Source: an uncultured Eubacterium sp. (GTDB lineage Bacteria; Bacillota_A; Clostridia; Lachnospirales; Lachnospiraceae). From it: a stretch of 10,616 nucleotides of DNA. Shown here piece after piece: positions 1-6,703 of this stretch. How positions within the stretch are numbered: position 1 is the stretch's first letter; each line of letters opens with the position of its first letter. A program made the position numbers and the translations under genes. The stretch covers positions 1-10,616 of the forward strand of contig CANTHI010000078.1 in the NCBI GenBank assembly GCA_947653505.1. Direction: 5' to 3'. The notes beneath the pieces are model-generated. The model was not told the DNA's origin. It ran no database searches and worked only from the letters and a program-made list of their open reading frames with translations.

Positions 1-155
1 TGTTGCATTTTGGCTGTCCGGACGCCGGATGGGAGGCGTTAGCCTGTCTGCCTGTTCCTTTTCCAGAATACTTAGAGATTCTTACATTCTGGAAACCGGA
101 ACAATGAAACAGGGCCGGTTCCCTCATCCGGCGTCCGCGTAGCCAAAATGCAACA
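1..155. repeat. Hairpin-forming repeat element with terminal inverted repeats
   Basis: The ends are perfect 15-base inverted repeats: TGTTGCATTTTGGCT at 1-15 and its complement at 141-155. The arms continue inward with a 13-base match (CGGACGCCGGATG at 19-31 against its complement at about 125-137). Two inner pairs are nested in order: CCTGTT 51-56 with AACAGG 108-113, and TTCCAGAAT 61-69 with ATTCTGGAA 86-94. The whole stretch could fold into one long interrupted hairpin. No open reading frame is evident. It resembles a small non-coding MITE- or REP-like element, but could also be a structured RNA. Its left edge coincides with the window start, so it may extend further. The inverted repeat itself is directly visible; the element class is inference. 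Confidence 0.75.
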
Positions 156-167
156 CTTTTATGTAAA

Positions 168-265
168 TGGTTGCATTTTCGCCAGCAGCTAAAGGTGCCG
201 CTCCGGGTCACAGGCAGCAGATCAACGCCTCCCTCCGGCGTCCGCGTAGCCGCAATGTAATACTT
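168..265. repeat. Degenerate second copy of the upstream repeat
   Basis: The right end (231-265) repeats the right end of the first element (121-158) in the same orientation. Both share CCCTC, then CCGGCGTCCGCGTAGCC, then a diverged AATGNAA(C/T)AC tail. The left end (TGGTTGCATTTTCGCC, 168-183) resembles the start of the first element. The two arms of this copy pair only partly, so it looks like a decayed copy with a different interior. The rest of the region up to the promoter at 325 shows nothing recognisable. Confidence 0.6.
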
Positions 266-324
266 CTTATCTGACAAACTGCTATCACACGGATGCCCTG
301 CCCGGACCCACCAATCATACAGCA

Positions 325-353
325 TTGACCTGCCAGAATGCATATGCTATACT
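325..353 (+). promoter_or_regulatory. Sigma-A promoter for the radical SAM operon
   Basis: TTGACC (325-330) and TATACT (348-353) are separated by exactly 17 bases, and TGC directly before the -10 gives an extended -10 element. Transcription should begin near 360, leaving a leader of about 55 bases before the ATG at 415. The promoter argues against any upstream translation start for the first gene, because a TTG start at 325 would lie inside the -35 box. Confidence 0.8.
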
Positions 354-414
354 GTCATTATCAAAAAACACGCAAATCCGGCATTTATTTGAAACAGAAA
401 AGGCAGGAAAAACG

Positions 415-1326
415 ATGAAGCTGTCATCTTTTGCATATTTTGCTAGATTCGGTATCAGAACAATCATATTTCGAAAAAAAGATCCCATCGTAGGAACCGT
501 CATCCTGACAGACCAGTGCAATTTAAGCTGCAGGCACTGTTCGGTAAACAATATCACCGGTGCTATGTATCCGTACCGGCAGATCCGGCAGGAAATGAAG
601 CAGTTGTATGATCTGGGCGTACGTATTTTGTTTTTCTGCGGAGGGGAAACATTTTTATGGCAGGATGATACAAAGCCCAAAAAGAAGCTGCGGGATCTGG
701 TGATTGAGGCTAAGCGCATGGGATTTTTGCTCGTCAATGTCGTTACAAATGGTACGTTTCCGATTGATCTGCCCGAAGCGGACCTGATTCTGCTCAGCCT
801 GGACGGGGACCGCAGAATTCACAATAAAATCAGAGGGGATACCTATGATACGATTATGAAAAATATCCGTAATGCTACCTCGGATAATATCTGTTTTTAT
901 ATGGCTGTGAATCAGATCAATAAAAGCGCAATCCGGGATGTCTGTCTGACGGCAAAGCGTATGCCGCATGTACGGGCAGTTTCTTTTAATTTTCATACGC
1001 CGTATCCGGATACGGCCGCACTGGCATTAAGCGGGAAAGAAAAAGAGCATTGCTGCAGGGTGATCGCGCAGATGATGAAAGAAAAGGCTCCGGTTTTTAA
1101 TCTGAAGAGTGCGTTTCCATATCTGATTCATAACCGGTTTCCGACGCCCTGTGATCAATGTGTTGTTATGGAAAATGGAAAGCTCAGTATCTGCGGACGC
1201 TGTATCGAAATACCTGGATTATGTGAAAAGTGTGGATATTTTTTCGTGGCAGAATATACGCTGTTGTTTCGCGGAAATCTGAAAATAATTCTGGATATGC
1301 TGCGTACATATTTAAAATATATTTAG
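415..1326 (+). CDS. Radical SAM protein with C-terminal cysteine cluster
   Basis: This 303-residue protein is a predicted cytoplasmic [4Fe-4S]/S-adenosylmethionine radical enzyme; its substrate is unknown. The canonical CxxxCxxC motif is C35-NLS-C39-RH-C42, followed by the SAM-binding GGE at 76-78 and beta-strand motifs VVTNGT (109-114) and LSLDGD (127-132). The C-terminus carries six cysteines (246, 249, 260, 263, 270, 273) in three CxxC pairs, as expected of a SPASM/twitch-like auxiliary cluster or a metal site. The last 30 residues are hydrophobic and basic with no clear transmembrane helix. The ATG at 415 was chosen because it follows AGGCAGGAA at a workable distance and lies downstream of the promoter; the frame stays open further upstream only through that promoter. 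The HemN-like gene starts 26 bases after the stop, so the two are probably one operon and may act together. No precursor-peptide gene is visible nearby, so a RiPP role is not supported here. Confidence 0.93.
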   Translation: MKLSSFAYFARFGIRTIIFRKKDPIVGTVILTDQCNLSCRHCSVNNITGAMYPYRQIRQEMKQLYDLGVRILFFCGGETFLWQDDTKPKKKLRDLVIEAKRMGFLLVNVVTNGTFPIDLPEADLILLSLDGDRRIHNKIRGDTYDTIMKNIRNATSDNICFYMAVNQINKSAIRDVCLTAKRMPHVRAVSFNFHTPYPDTAALALSGKEKEHCCRVIAQMMKEKAPVFNLKSAFPYLIHNRFPTPCDQCVVMENGKLSICGRCIEIPGLCEKCGYFFVAEYTLLFRGNLKIILDMLRTYLKYI

Positions 1327-1352
1327 TTTATATTAAGCAGTCAGGAGAAGCT

Positions 1353-2606
1353 ATGAGTGCAATTACAAGTCTGACAAGAATGTGGCTGACCCGTTCGGTA
1401 AAGCCGTTTGTGTTTACAAAAGAATATGACCAGCAGCTTTCTTATGAAAACTGTCAGAATCCGGGGTTATACGTGCATATTCCGTTTTGCAGAAGCATCT
1501 GTAATTTCTGTCCGTATTGCAAGGTCGTGTATTCTGAAAAACAATGCGGCAGGTATATGGATGCCCTGATCAGAGAAATTCATATGGCAGGAGAGCAGGC
1601 AGATACAAAGAAAACGGTGTCCAGCCTGTACTTTGGCGGCGGGACTCCGGCGCTTGCTGCGGATCGTATGAAAGAAATACTGGACGCAGTCCGGGAACAT
1701 TTTGTGATTACCGGAGGGATCGGAGTGGAACTGCATCCGGATGATGTGACGGTTCCGCTGCTGCGTACGCTAAGGGAAGCCGGCGTGACGAAAATCAGCA
1801 TCGGCATTCAGTCGTTTCAGAAAAAATACCAGTCGGTGCTCGGACGGAAGGGCGTTTCTTTGCAGGCGGTCAGACATGCGCTGGAAACAGTGACATTTGA
1901 GACGGTTTCGATGGATTTTATTTTTGCATTGCCGGATCAGACATTTGCAGATCTGCGGGCAGATCTGGATACCGCATTTGCAAATGGAGCCAATCATGTC
2001 GCCATATATCCAATGATTGATTTTACCTTTACACCCGGAAAAATCCGGCCAATGCCGAAAAAGGACAAGCACCGGCTGCTCAATGCCATTACAAGATACT
2101 GCAGGTCCAAAGGGTACCGCCGTACTTCCATCTGGACATTTTTCAGCGAAAAAAACGCGCGTTACTCTTCCATGACAAGAGAGAATTTTCTTGGCTTTGG
2201 CTGTTCGGCAACGACACTTTTGCCAGATCAGTTTAAGATCAATACATTTTCCATTCAGGAATACTGCCGGCGGATTGGGCAGGGGAAACTGCCGACAGCG
2301 CTGACGCTGCGGTTTACACTGCGGCAGAGAATGGTGTATTATCTGTTTTGGACGGCCTACAGTACAAAGGTGCGGGCGGCGGATTTTGAGCAGTTTTTCG
2401 GGGTTCCGTTAAAGAAGATGTACGGGGCTGAGCTATTACTGGCTAAGCTGCTTGGATTTGTGACAGAGCACAATGATGTTTACCGCATGACGTTAAAAGG
2501 AGCGTTTTACTATCATTATTATGAAAATTTTTATACACTGGCTTATATTGATAAAATGTGGGGGATTATGCGCACAGAGGCGTTTCCGGAACGGATAGAG
2601 CTTTGA
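1353..2606 (+). CDS. HemN/HemW-like radical SAM protein (coproporphyrinogen III oxidase-like family)
   Basis: This 417-residue protein belongs to the radical SAM family of oxygen-independent coproporphyrinogen dehydrogenase and the heme chaperone HemW. The cluster motif is C46-RSI-C50-NF-C53 with a fourth cysteine at C56 after PY. HemN has CxC at this point, whereas HemW has Cxx followed by an aromatic and no cysteine. GGGTP lies at 95-99, ELHPD at 126-130, GIQSF at 151-155 and DFIFALPDQT at 188-197, all family hallmarks. Residues from about 280 to the end match the HemN C-terminal region in layout (FLGFGCSA, then a helical domain). The start at 1353 follows AGGAGA at 1343-1348; the frame is open further upstream but overlaps the previous gene without a good binding site. 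The tandem arrangement with another radical SAM gene and the modified cysteine motif suggest a paralogue with its own substrate rather than housekeeping HemN or HemW. Function is otherwise unknown. Confidence 0.92.
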   Translation: MSAITSLTRMWLTRSVKPFVFTKEYDQQLSYENCQNPGLYVHIPFCRSICNFCPYCKVVYSEKQCGRYMDALIREIHMAGEQADTKKTVSSLYFGGGTPALAADRMKEILDAVREHFVITGGIGVELHPDDVTVPLLRTLREAGVTKISIGIQSFQKKYQSVLGRKGVSLQAVRHALETVTFETVSMDFIFALPDQTFADLRADLDTAFANGANHVAIYPMIDFTFTPGKIRPMPKKDKHRLLNAITRYCRSKGYRRTSIWTFFSEKNARYSSMTRENFLGFGCSATTLLPDQFKINTFSIQEYCRRIGQGKLPTALTLRFTLRQRMVYYLFWTAYSTKVRAADFEQFFGVPLKKMYGAELLLAKLLGFVTEHNDVYRMTLKGAFYYHYYENFYTLAYIDKMWGIMRTEAFPERIEL

Positions 2607-2644
2607 GCTGTTTTGGTTTTAAAAGAATATTACAATTGTAAATC

Positions 2645-2673
2645 TGTTTTCTTCCTTTGTTTTATGCTATGAT
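2645..2673 (+). promoter_or_regulatory. Probable promoter with extended -10 for the orphan gene
   Basis: TATGAT (2668-2673) is preceded by TGC, an extended -10. The -35 position 17 bases upstream (2645-2650, TGTTTT) is poor, so recognition would rely on the extended -10. A strong AGGAGG (2691-2696) follows, ahead of the ATG at 2703. A perfect 12-base palindrome, TTACAATTGTAA (2630-2641), sits just upstream of the -35 and could be an operator; this is inference. Confidence 0.5.
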
Positions 2674-2702
2674 AGTGTAAATAAACGAAAAGGAGGATTG
2701 CT

Positions 2703-3677
2703 ATGTCAGACACAGATTTGTTGCAAAAATTGGAAAAGATGGCAAAAAATGGCGAAGACATCTTACAGAATTTTGAACTGATATTTTATAGTCAGGCAGG
2801 ATGGAAAAAAGACGAAGGGGCTGAAGATGACGTAATAGCATTATACCAGCCATACGTTTTGCCGGACAAAAAAGATATTACAGGGGTAAAAAGGGTAGTC
2901 TGTACATATTTTCATTTTCTGCTGGTGGTAAAAGTTGGGACAACATCAGATGATGATAACCATTATAAAATAAAATGTAAAACCAATACTTTGGGAAAAA
3001 TAATGGGATTAAAGCTGAATATTATGGTTCAATTAAGAAAAAATGTGAATCAGGTAACTGTATATTATAAGAACTACATAGATATAATCAAAACACTTAT
3101 CATAAGTTATTTGAAGAGAAGTACGTTTAAAAAGATGAAAGAACTTACTGATTCTGTAAAAAAGCTGGATAAAGATTCTATTATTGATCCGGATCAGGCT
3201 GACTTTGGACTGACAGCTATTATAAAGGAAGCATTTAATGATGTGAAAATCCTGTATCAGGAGTATGTAAAAAAATTGCTGACGTTTATCAGAATACTGT
3301 GGAGTTTTATATTTTGTTTAAATCCGTTACTTTTGGATATTATAATAGGATTATATCTGTCTGGTGCGTATTCACCATCGCTTTTAATTAAATGCAGACG
3401 GATATGGAACAGTTGTGTATATGAACTTGATGCAAGTTATGAATTAATATTAGTAGAGGAAAGACAAATCCAGGCAGAAACACTGGTAACTGCAAATACG
3501 TTATGTGAGGTACAAACGGAAACACATAAAAATGTAAATAAAGAACTTCTTTCTAAAAAAGTGGCAGAACATGTAGAAATAAAAAAACAGGTAAATGAAA
3601 ATAAAGTGTGCAGTTATGTGATGGAAAATGTAAATAAAAATTTGAAAAAAATCATATATTACAATTGCTGTCATTAA
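2703..3677 (+). CDS. Orphan AT-rich gene, hydrophobic central segment, function unknown
   Basis: I do not recognise this 324-residue protein. The start is well supported by AGGAGG at 2691-2696. The N-terminal third is mixed charged and beta-like. Residues 140-190 are lysine-rich and helical. Residues 192-219 are strongly hydrophobic and could be one membrane helix or hairpin. Residues 250-315 are charged and helical, possibly coiled coil. The gene is much richer in A+T than its neighbours, with many AAA, ATA and TTA codons, suggesting acquisition by transfer. The 3' end is odd: after a run of seven A's (3645-3651) the current frame stops within nine codons (IIYYNCCH then TAA). The -1 frame stays open to a TGA at 3740-3742 and encodes a plausible charged helical tail. 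The annotated C-terminus may therefore result from a frameshift, slippage or a sequence error. It has its own promoter and a downstream terminator, so it is probably monocistronic. Confidence 0.7.
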   Translation: MSDTDLLQKLEKMAKNGEDILQNFELIFYSQAGWKKDEGAEDDVIALYQPYVLPDKKDITGVKRVVCTYFHFLLVVKVGTTSDDDNHYKIKCKTNTLGKIMGLKLNIMVQLRKNVNQVTVYYKNYIDIIKTLIISYLKRSTFKKMKELTDSVKKLDKDSIIDPDQADFGLTAIIKEAFNDVKILYQEYVKKLLTFIRILWSFIFCLNPLLLDIIIGLYLSGAYSPSLLIKCRRIWNSCVYELDASYELILVEERQIQAETLVTANTLCEVQTETHKNVNKELLSKKVAEHVEIKKQVNENKVCSYVMENVNKNLKKIIYYNCCH

Positions 3678-3778
3678 ATAAGAAATCGAAACAAGCTATT
3701 CTAATAAAGGATGAGCTTACGGATAAGATAAAGCTGATGTGATTGTATGATAGCGAAAACACCTGCTAAAGATTTGGG

Positions 3779-3812
3779 AAAGGGGCTGTATCAGCAGCCC
3801 CTTTCTGTTTTT
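3779..3812 (+). terminator. Rho-independent terminator
   Basis: A perfect 10-base stem, AAAGGGGCTG (3779-3788) with CAGCCCCTTT (3795-3804), has a six-base loop and is followed by CTGTTTTT. The T-tract lies on the plus side, so it mainly ends the transcript of the orphan gene. On the minus strand the hairpin would be followed by CCCAAATC, a weak tail, so its use by the convergent ACT-protein gene is possible but less certain. Confidence 0.85.
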
Positions 3813-3824
3813 GTCCTGATTCTT

Positions 3825-4256
3825 TTATAAATTTGAAAGCGCTTCCTGGCAGATGGTATGAATGCCGTTTTTGTTTAAAACCTCAATTGCCTTTTCATTG
3901 TTTTCTACCCGCAGTACCATATAAGCGGTTGCTTTTTTGCGGGTCAGAAAGGCGTACATATATTCCAGATTGACGCCGCCGTCGCCGAGCATTTTTAAAA
4001 TTTTAAACAGGCTTCCCGGCTCATCCGGCATCTCGACGGCAAGCACCGGTGTAATCGAAGCGACATATCCGGCTTCTTTTAAAATACAGGACGTCTTGTA
4101 AGCATCATCTACGATAATGCGCACAATGCCAAAATCCTGGGCTTCCGCGATGGATAACGCACGCATGTCAATCTGGGACTGCTGTAAATATTCGGTCAGT
4201 TCAGCCAGCTTCCCGGGTTTGTTTTCCACAAATATGGAAATCTGTTTTACTGTCAT
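3825..4256 (-). CDS. Tandem ACT-domain protein, partner of the downstream-type PaaK ligase
   Basis: This 143-residue protein consists of two ACT domains, roughly 1-70 and 71-143. Each opens with a beta strand followed by a Pro-Gly turn and helix (VENKPGKLAELTEYL near 10-24; MPDEPGSLFKILKML near 76-90). There is no catalytic domain. ACT domains usually bind amino acids or related small molecules allosterically. Small stand-alone ACT proteins commonly lie beside phenylacetate-CoA ligases in clostridia and other anaerobes, as here. The strong ribosome binding site AGGAGG (complement of 4263-4268) fixes the ATG at 4256. The gene begins 56 bases after the ligase stop with no obvious terminator between, so both are likely in one transcript. 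A role in sensing an aromatic amino acid or its keto-acid product is inference from the partner gene. Confidence 0.9.
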   Translation of the reverse strand: MTVKQISIFVENKPGKLAELTEYLQQSQIDMRALSIAEAQDFGIVRIIVDDAYKTSCILKEAGYVASITPVLAVEMPDEPGSLFKILKMLGDGGVNLEYMYAFLTRKKATAYMVLRVENNEKAIEVLNKNGIHTICQEALSNL

Positions 4257-4312
4257 AATCCCCCTCCTGTCTGTTTTCTATCGTTTTTATTGTGTTTGCG
4301 GGCTGTTTATAT

Positions 4313-5620
4313 TCAGTTCTGATATAAATTTCTCTGATCAATGACGCGGACCGCTTTTCCTTCGCTGCGGGTGATCGTCTTTGGATTGACGAGTTTTACT
4401 TTTACGTAAATGCCGAGCATGGCTTTTAATGCATTTACAAGCTTCTTCTCACGTTCCGCTACAACACCGGCATTATCGGAGAACATTTCCTGCGTCATTT
4501 CTACCTGTACCTCAATTGTATCGCTGTTGTTTTTACGTCCGACAAGAATCTGATAGTTGGCCGGATAGCCCTGATTGAGCAGGACGGTTTCAATCTGGGA
4601 CGGGAATACATTCACGCCTTTGACGATCAGCATATCGTCGCTGCGTCCTAATGGCTTCGTCATTTTTACGTGCGTACGGCCGCAGGAGCATTTTTCGTGG
4701 CTGAGAATGCAGATATCTCTCGTGCGGTAACGGATCAGCGGAAAAGCTTCTTTTGTGATACTTGTAAATACAAGTTCGCCTTTTTCGCCATCCGGCAGCA
4801 CTTCTCCGGTTTTTGGATTGATGACTTCGGCAATAAAGTGATCTTCGTTAATATGCATGCCGGTCTGTTCACAGCATTCGAACGATACGCCAGGGCCGGA
4901 TATTTCTGTCAGGCCGTAAATATCAAACGCTTTGATGCCGAGTTTTTGTTCAATATCACGGCGCATTTCCTGCGTCCATGCTTCGGCTCCGAAAATACCG
5001 GCTTTGAGCTTAATCTGATCCTGCAGGCCGCGTTCCCAGATGGATTCTGCCAGATAGGCCGCATAGGACGGCGTACAGCATAAGATCGTGGAACCAAGGT
5101 CACACATAAACTGAATCTGGCGGTCAGTATTTCCCGAGGACATTGGCAGCGTCAGCGAGCCGATTTTATGGGACCCGCCGTTTAAGCCAGGGCCTCCGGT
5201 AAACAGACCGTAGCCGTAGCAGACATGTACGACATCCTCTTTCGTACCGCCGGCAGCAGCGATCGCTCTGGCACAGCATTCTTCCCAAAGGTCCAGATCA
5301 TGCTGCGTATAGAAAGCAACGACCCGGCGTCCGGTTGTGCCGCTTGTAGACTGGATGCGTACACAGTCAGACAGCGGGGATGCCAGAAGACCGTACGGAT
5401 AGGCATCGCGCAGATCGTCTTTTGTCAGAAACGGCAGTTTATGCAGATCATCCACAGACTGGATATCATCCGGTTTTACACCTTCCTGATCCATTTTATT
5501 TTTATAAAAGGCTACGTTTTCATAAACCCGTTTCACTGTTTTTGCCAGTCTCTCATTCTGCCATGCCCGTATCTGCTCCCGGGAGGCACATTCGATTTCC
5601 GGCTGGTAATAGTGTTCCAT
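4313..5620 (-). CDS. paaK: Phenylacetate-CoA ligase family (aryl-CoA ligase)
   Basis: This 435-residue cytoplasmic adenylate-forming enzyme would activate an aromatic acid such as phenylacetate with ATP and then CoA. Length is normal for the PaaK family. The phosphate-binding loop is STSGTTGRR (91-99), the adenylation motif YGLTE (235-239), and RYRTRD (297-302) precedes CSCGR (311-315). GRSDDMLIVKGVNVFP (325-340) leads into the C-terminal lid domain, where the usual catalytic lysine is in SEGKAVRVID (K422). The start at 5620 follows AAAGGA (complement of 5632-5637). The frame continues upstream, but that stretch contains the promoter and is not protein-like. An ACT-domain gene follows on the same strand. 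In many anaerobes this pair sits with indolepyruvate ferredoxin oxidoreductase (iorAB), which is absent from this window, so the real substrate (phenylacetate, indoleacetate or another aryl acid) cannot be told. All expected motifs are present and it looks functional. Confidence 0.94.
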   Translation of the reverse strand: MEHYYQPEIECASREQIRAWQNERLAKTVKRVYENVAFYKNKMDQEGVKPDDIQSVDDLHKLPFLTKDDLRDAYPYGLLASPLSDCVRIQSTSGTTGRRVVAFYTQHDLDLWEECCARAIAAAGGTKEDVVHVCYGYGLFTGGPGLNGGSHKIGSLTLPMSSGNTDRQIQFMCDLGSTILCCTPSYAAYLAESIWERGLQDQIKLKAGIFGAEAWTQEMRRDIEQKLGIKAFDIYGLTEISGPGVSFECCEQTGMHINEDHFIAEVINPKTGEVLPDGEKGELVFTSITKEAFPLIRYRTRDICILSHEKCSCGRTHVKMTKPLGRSDDMLIVKGVNVFPSQIETVLLNQGYPANYQILVGRKNNSDTIEVQVEMTQEMFSDNAGVVAEREKKLVNALKAMLGIYVKVKLVNPKTITRSEGKAVRVIDQRNLYQN

Positions 5621-5654
5621 AGTTGTAGGATTCCTTTCTGTATGTAATAAGCGT

Positions 5655-5684
5655 ATTATAGCATATTTTTTTTGGTGGATGCAA
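5655..5684 (-). promoter_or_regulatory. Promoter for the ligase-ACT transcript
   Basis: On the minus strand TTGCAT (complement of 5679-5684) and TATAAT (complement of 5655-5660) are 18 bases apart, and TGC precedes the -10, an extended element with a perfect hexamer. The spacer holds an eight-A tract. A small dyad, TGTAA-N4-TTACA (5723-5736), lies upstream and might bind a regulator; that is speculative. Confidence 0.75.
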
Positions 5685-5743
5685 GAAATATTTAGCGCTT
5701 TAATGTACAAAACTGCTTTGTCTGTAACTGTTTACATCATGTG

Positions 5744-6310
5744 TTATATATTGAGCATTCTGGCAATCTCTGAGAAGTTGATAAACAAATCATCATAGAT
5801 GCTGACCCTGATCCTGGAATCGAAAGGGTATTGGACACTTAAGATATTGCTTTCAAAGTAGTTTACGGTGATGGTCTTTCTCCCTGGATCTACAATCCAA
5901 TATTCGCGTACGCCGTATTTTTCGTAATAGTACAGTTTGCGTATATAATCATCTGCCGGATTTTCTGGAGATACGATTTCGATAATGAAATCCGGGGCGC
6001 CGTTGCACCGTTTTCCATCCAGATTATTTTCGTTACAGATGACCATGATATCAGGCTGGACAATGATAAGAGGCTGATCGGATAGTTTTACATCAAACGG
6101 GGCGCTGAATATACGGCAAGGTCCTTTTTTGTGGAGTATATAGTTGTTTATAACAGTACAAAGCTGCATGGAAACGGACTGATGTATCTGTGACGGGCTG
6201 GCCATATCATAGGCAATGCCGTCAAAGACTTCTACCCTTTTGTGTTCCGGAAGGGATTCGTACTGCTCAAGAGTGATGATTTCCGGCTGTGGTTGTAATG
6301 CTGGTGGCAT
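5744..6310 (-). CDS. Uma2-family (DUF820) PD-(D/E)xK nuclease-like protein
   Basis: This 188-residue protein matches the Uma2/DUF820 layout. The N-terminus has the LEQYESLPEHKRVEVFDGIAYDMASPS type of opening (14-40) with H43 in the next helix, then VQPDIMVI (D87) and PDFIIEIVSPEN (E111). A YYEKYGVREYWIVDP segment follows (128-142), in which K131 and the earlier K125 are candidate active-site lysines. The fold is restriction-endonuclease-like, but the cellular role of these proteins is poorly known. Many are stand-alone genes and some are linked to mobile DNA; no transposase or partner is seen here. The ATG at 6310 is preferred over one at 6358 because AAAGGA (complement of 6321-6326) sits 10 bases before it and the length then fits the family. 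It probably has its own promoter at 6488-6516. No terminator is obvious after the stop, so it may read into the ligase gene. Confidence 0.88.
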   Translation of the reverse strand: MPPALQPQPEIITLEQYESLPEHKRVEVFDGIAYDMASPSQIHQSVSMQLCTVINNYILHKKGPCRIFSAPFDVKLSDQPLIIVQPDIMVICNENNLDGKRCNGAPDFIIEIVSPENPADDYIRKLYYYEKYGVREYWIVDPGRKTITVNYFESNILSVQYPFDSRIRVSIYDDLFINFSEIARMLNI

Positions 6311-6487
6311 AATATGCACTTCCTTTCCGGTATTTTGTGCAATAAGGGACGGTTCCAAAAGAACTTTTCATATGCCTGTTTTTCCTGACAGCGTCGTTCT
6401 AAAATCAGTTACATAGCTTACTGCAAAAAGTTATTTCTGAACAGTTCCTAAGTTCTTCTGGTCTGTTCCTGTCTGTTGCGTGGTAAT

Positions 6488-6516
6488 AATATATCATATG
6501 TGATTAGTAATTTCAA
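6488..6516 (-). promoter_or_regulatory. Probable promoter for the Uma2 gene
   Basis: On the minus strand TTGAAA (complement of 6511-6516) and TATATT (complement of 6488-6493) are separated by 17 bases, with TGA directly before the -10 as an extended element. It points toward the Uma2 gene and would give a leader of roughly 170 bases. Confidence 0.6.
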
Positions 6517-6536
6517 GAATATGAATACCTGTACAC

Positions 6537-6619
6537 CGTTACTTTTCACGGGTGAAGCAGACTTTCCATATCGCCCCGAATCGTTACTATGAGCGGCCCC
6601 TGGGCCGTGAATCGTAACG
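6537..6619. repeat. 83-base composite dyad with a third half-site
   Basis: The outer arms CGTTACTTTTCACGG (6537-6551) and CCGTGAATCGTAACG (6605-6619) are complementary at 13 of 15 positions. Inside, CGTTAC (6582-6587) can also pair with GTAACG (6614-6619), and CGGCCC (6594-6599) pairs with GGGCCG (6602-6607) as a tight GC hairpin. The element lies between the two divergent promoters, ending 25 bases before the kinase -35. It could be an operator array, a structured RNA, or a small dispersed repeat. Confidence 0.7.
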
Positions 6620-6644
6620 TATGAATAGGAAAGAGAGTAAATTC

Positions 6645-6673
6645 TTTACACGTACAGCTATATTCGCTATAAT
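6645..6673 (+). promoter_or_regulatory. Strong promoter for the kinase operon
   Basis: TTTACA (6645-6650) and a perfect TATAAT (6668-6673) are separated by exactly 17 bases. Transcription would start near 6680, leaving a leader of about 130 bases before the kinase ATG, which is long enough for RNA-level control. Confidence 0.82.
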
Positions 6674-6703
6674 GATTGTAGCAATTAGCAGGCTTCTGGC
6701 CGG

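Noticed and set aside
1..265. CRISPR-like array
   Set aside because: Only two diverged copies with terminal inverted repeats and unequal interiors; no regular short repeat and spacer pattern and no cas genes.
325..414. N-terminal extension of the first radical SAM gene from a TTG start
   Set aside because: The codons lie over the -35 and -10 boxes and the leader. No ribosome binding site precedes the TTG, and the ATG at 415 gives the normal domain start.
1230..1352. Upstream ATG for the HemN-like gene overlapping the previous gene
   Set aside because: The extension is not protein-like for the family, and AGGAGA immediately precedes the ATG at 1353.
3833..3847. Match to the catabolite-response consensus WTGNAANCGNWNNCW
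   Set aside because: The match is complete but lies in the last codons of the ACT gene, far from any promoter. One chance match of this degenerate pattern is not surprising in 10 kb.
5621..5710. Longer start for the phenylacetate-CoA ligase
   Set aside because: The extra codons span a perfect TATAAT promoter, and the ATG at 5620 gives the normal family length with a ribosome binding site.
6311..6416. Small gene upstream of or overlapping the Uma2 start
   Set aside because: It lies largely antisense to the Uma2 start and leader, with no ribosome binding site and no recognisable sequence.
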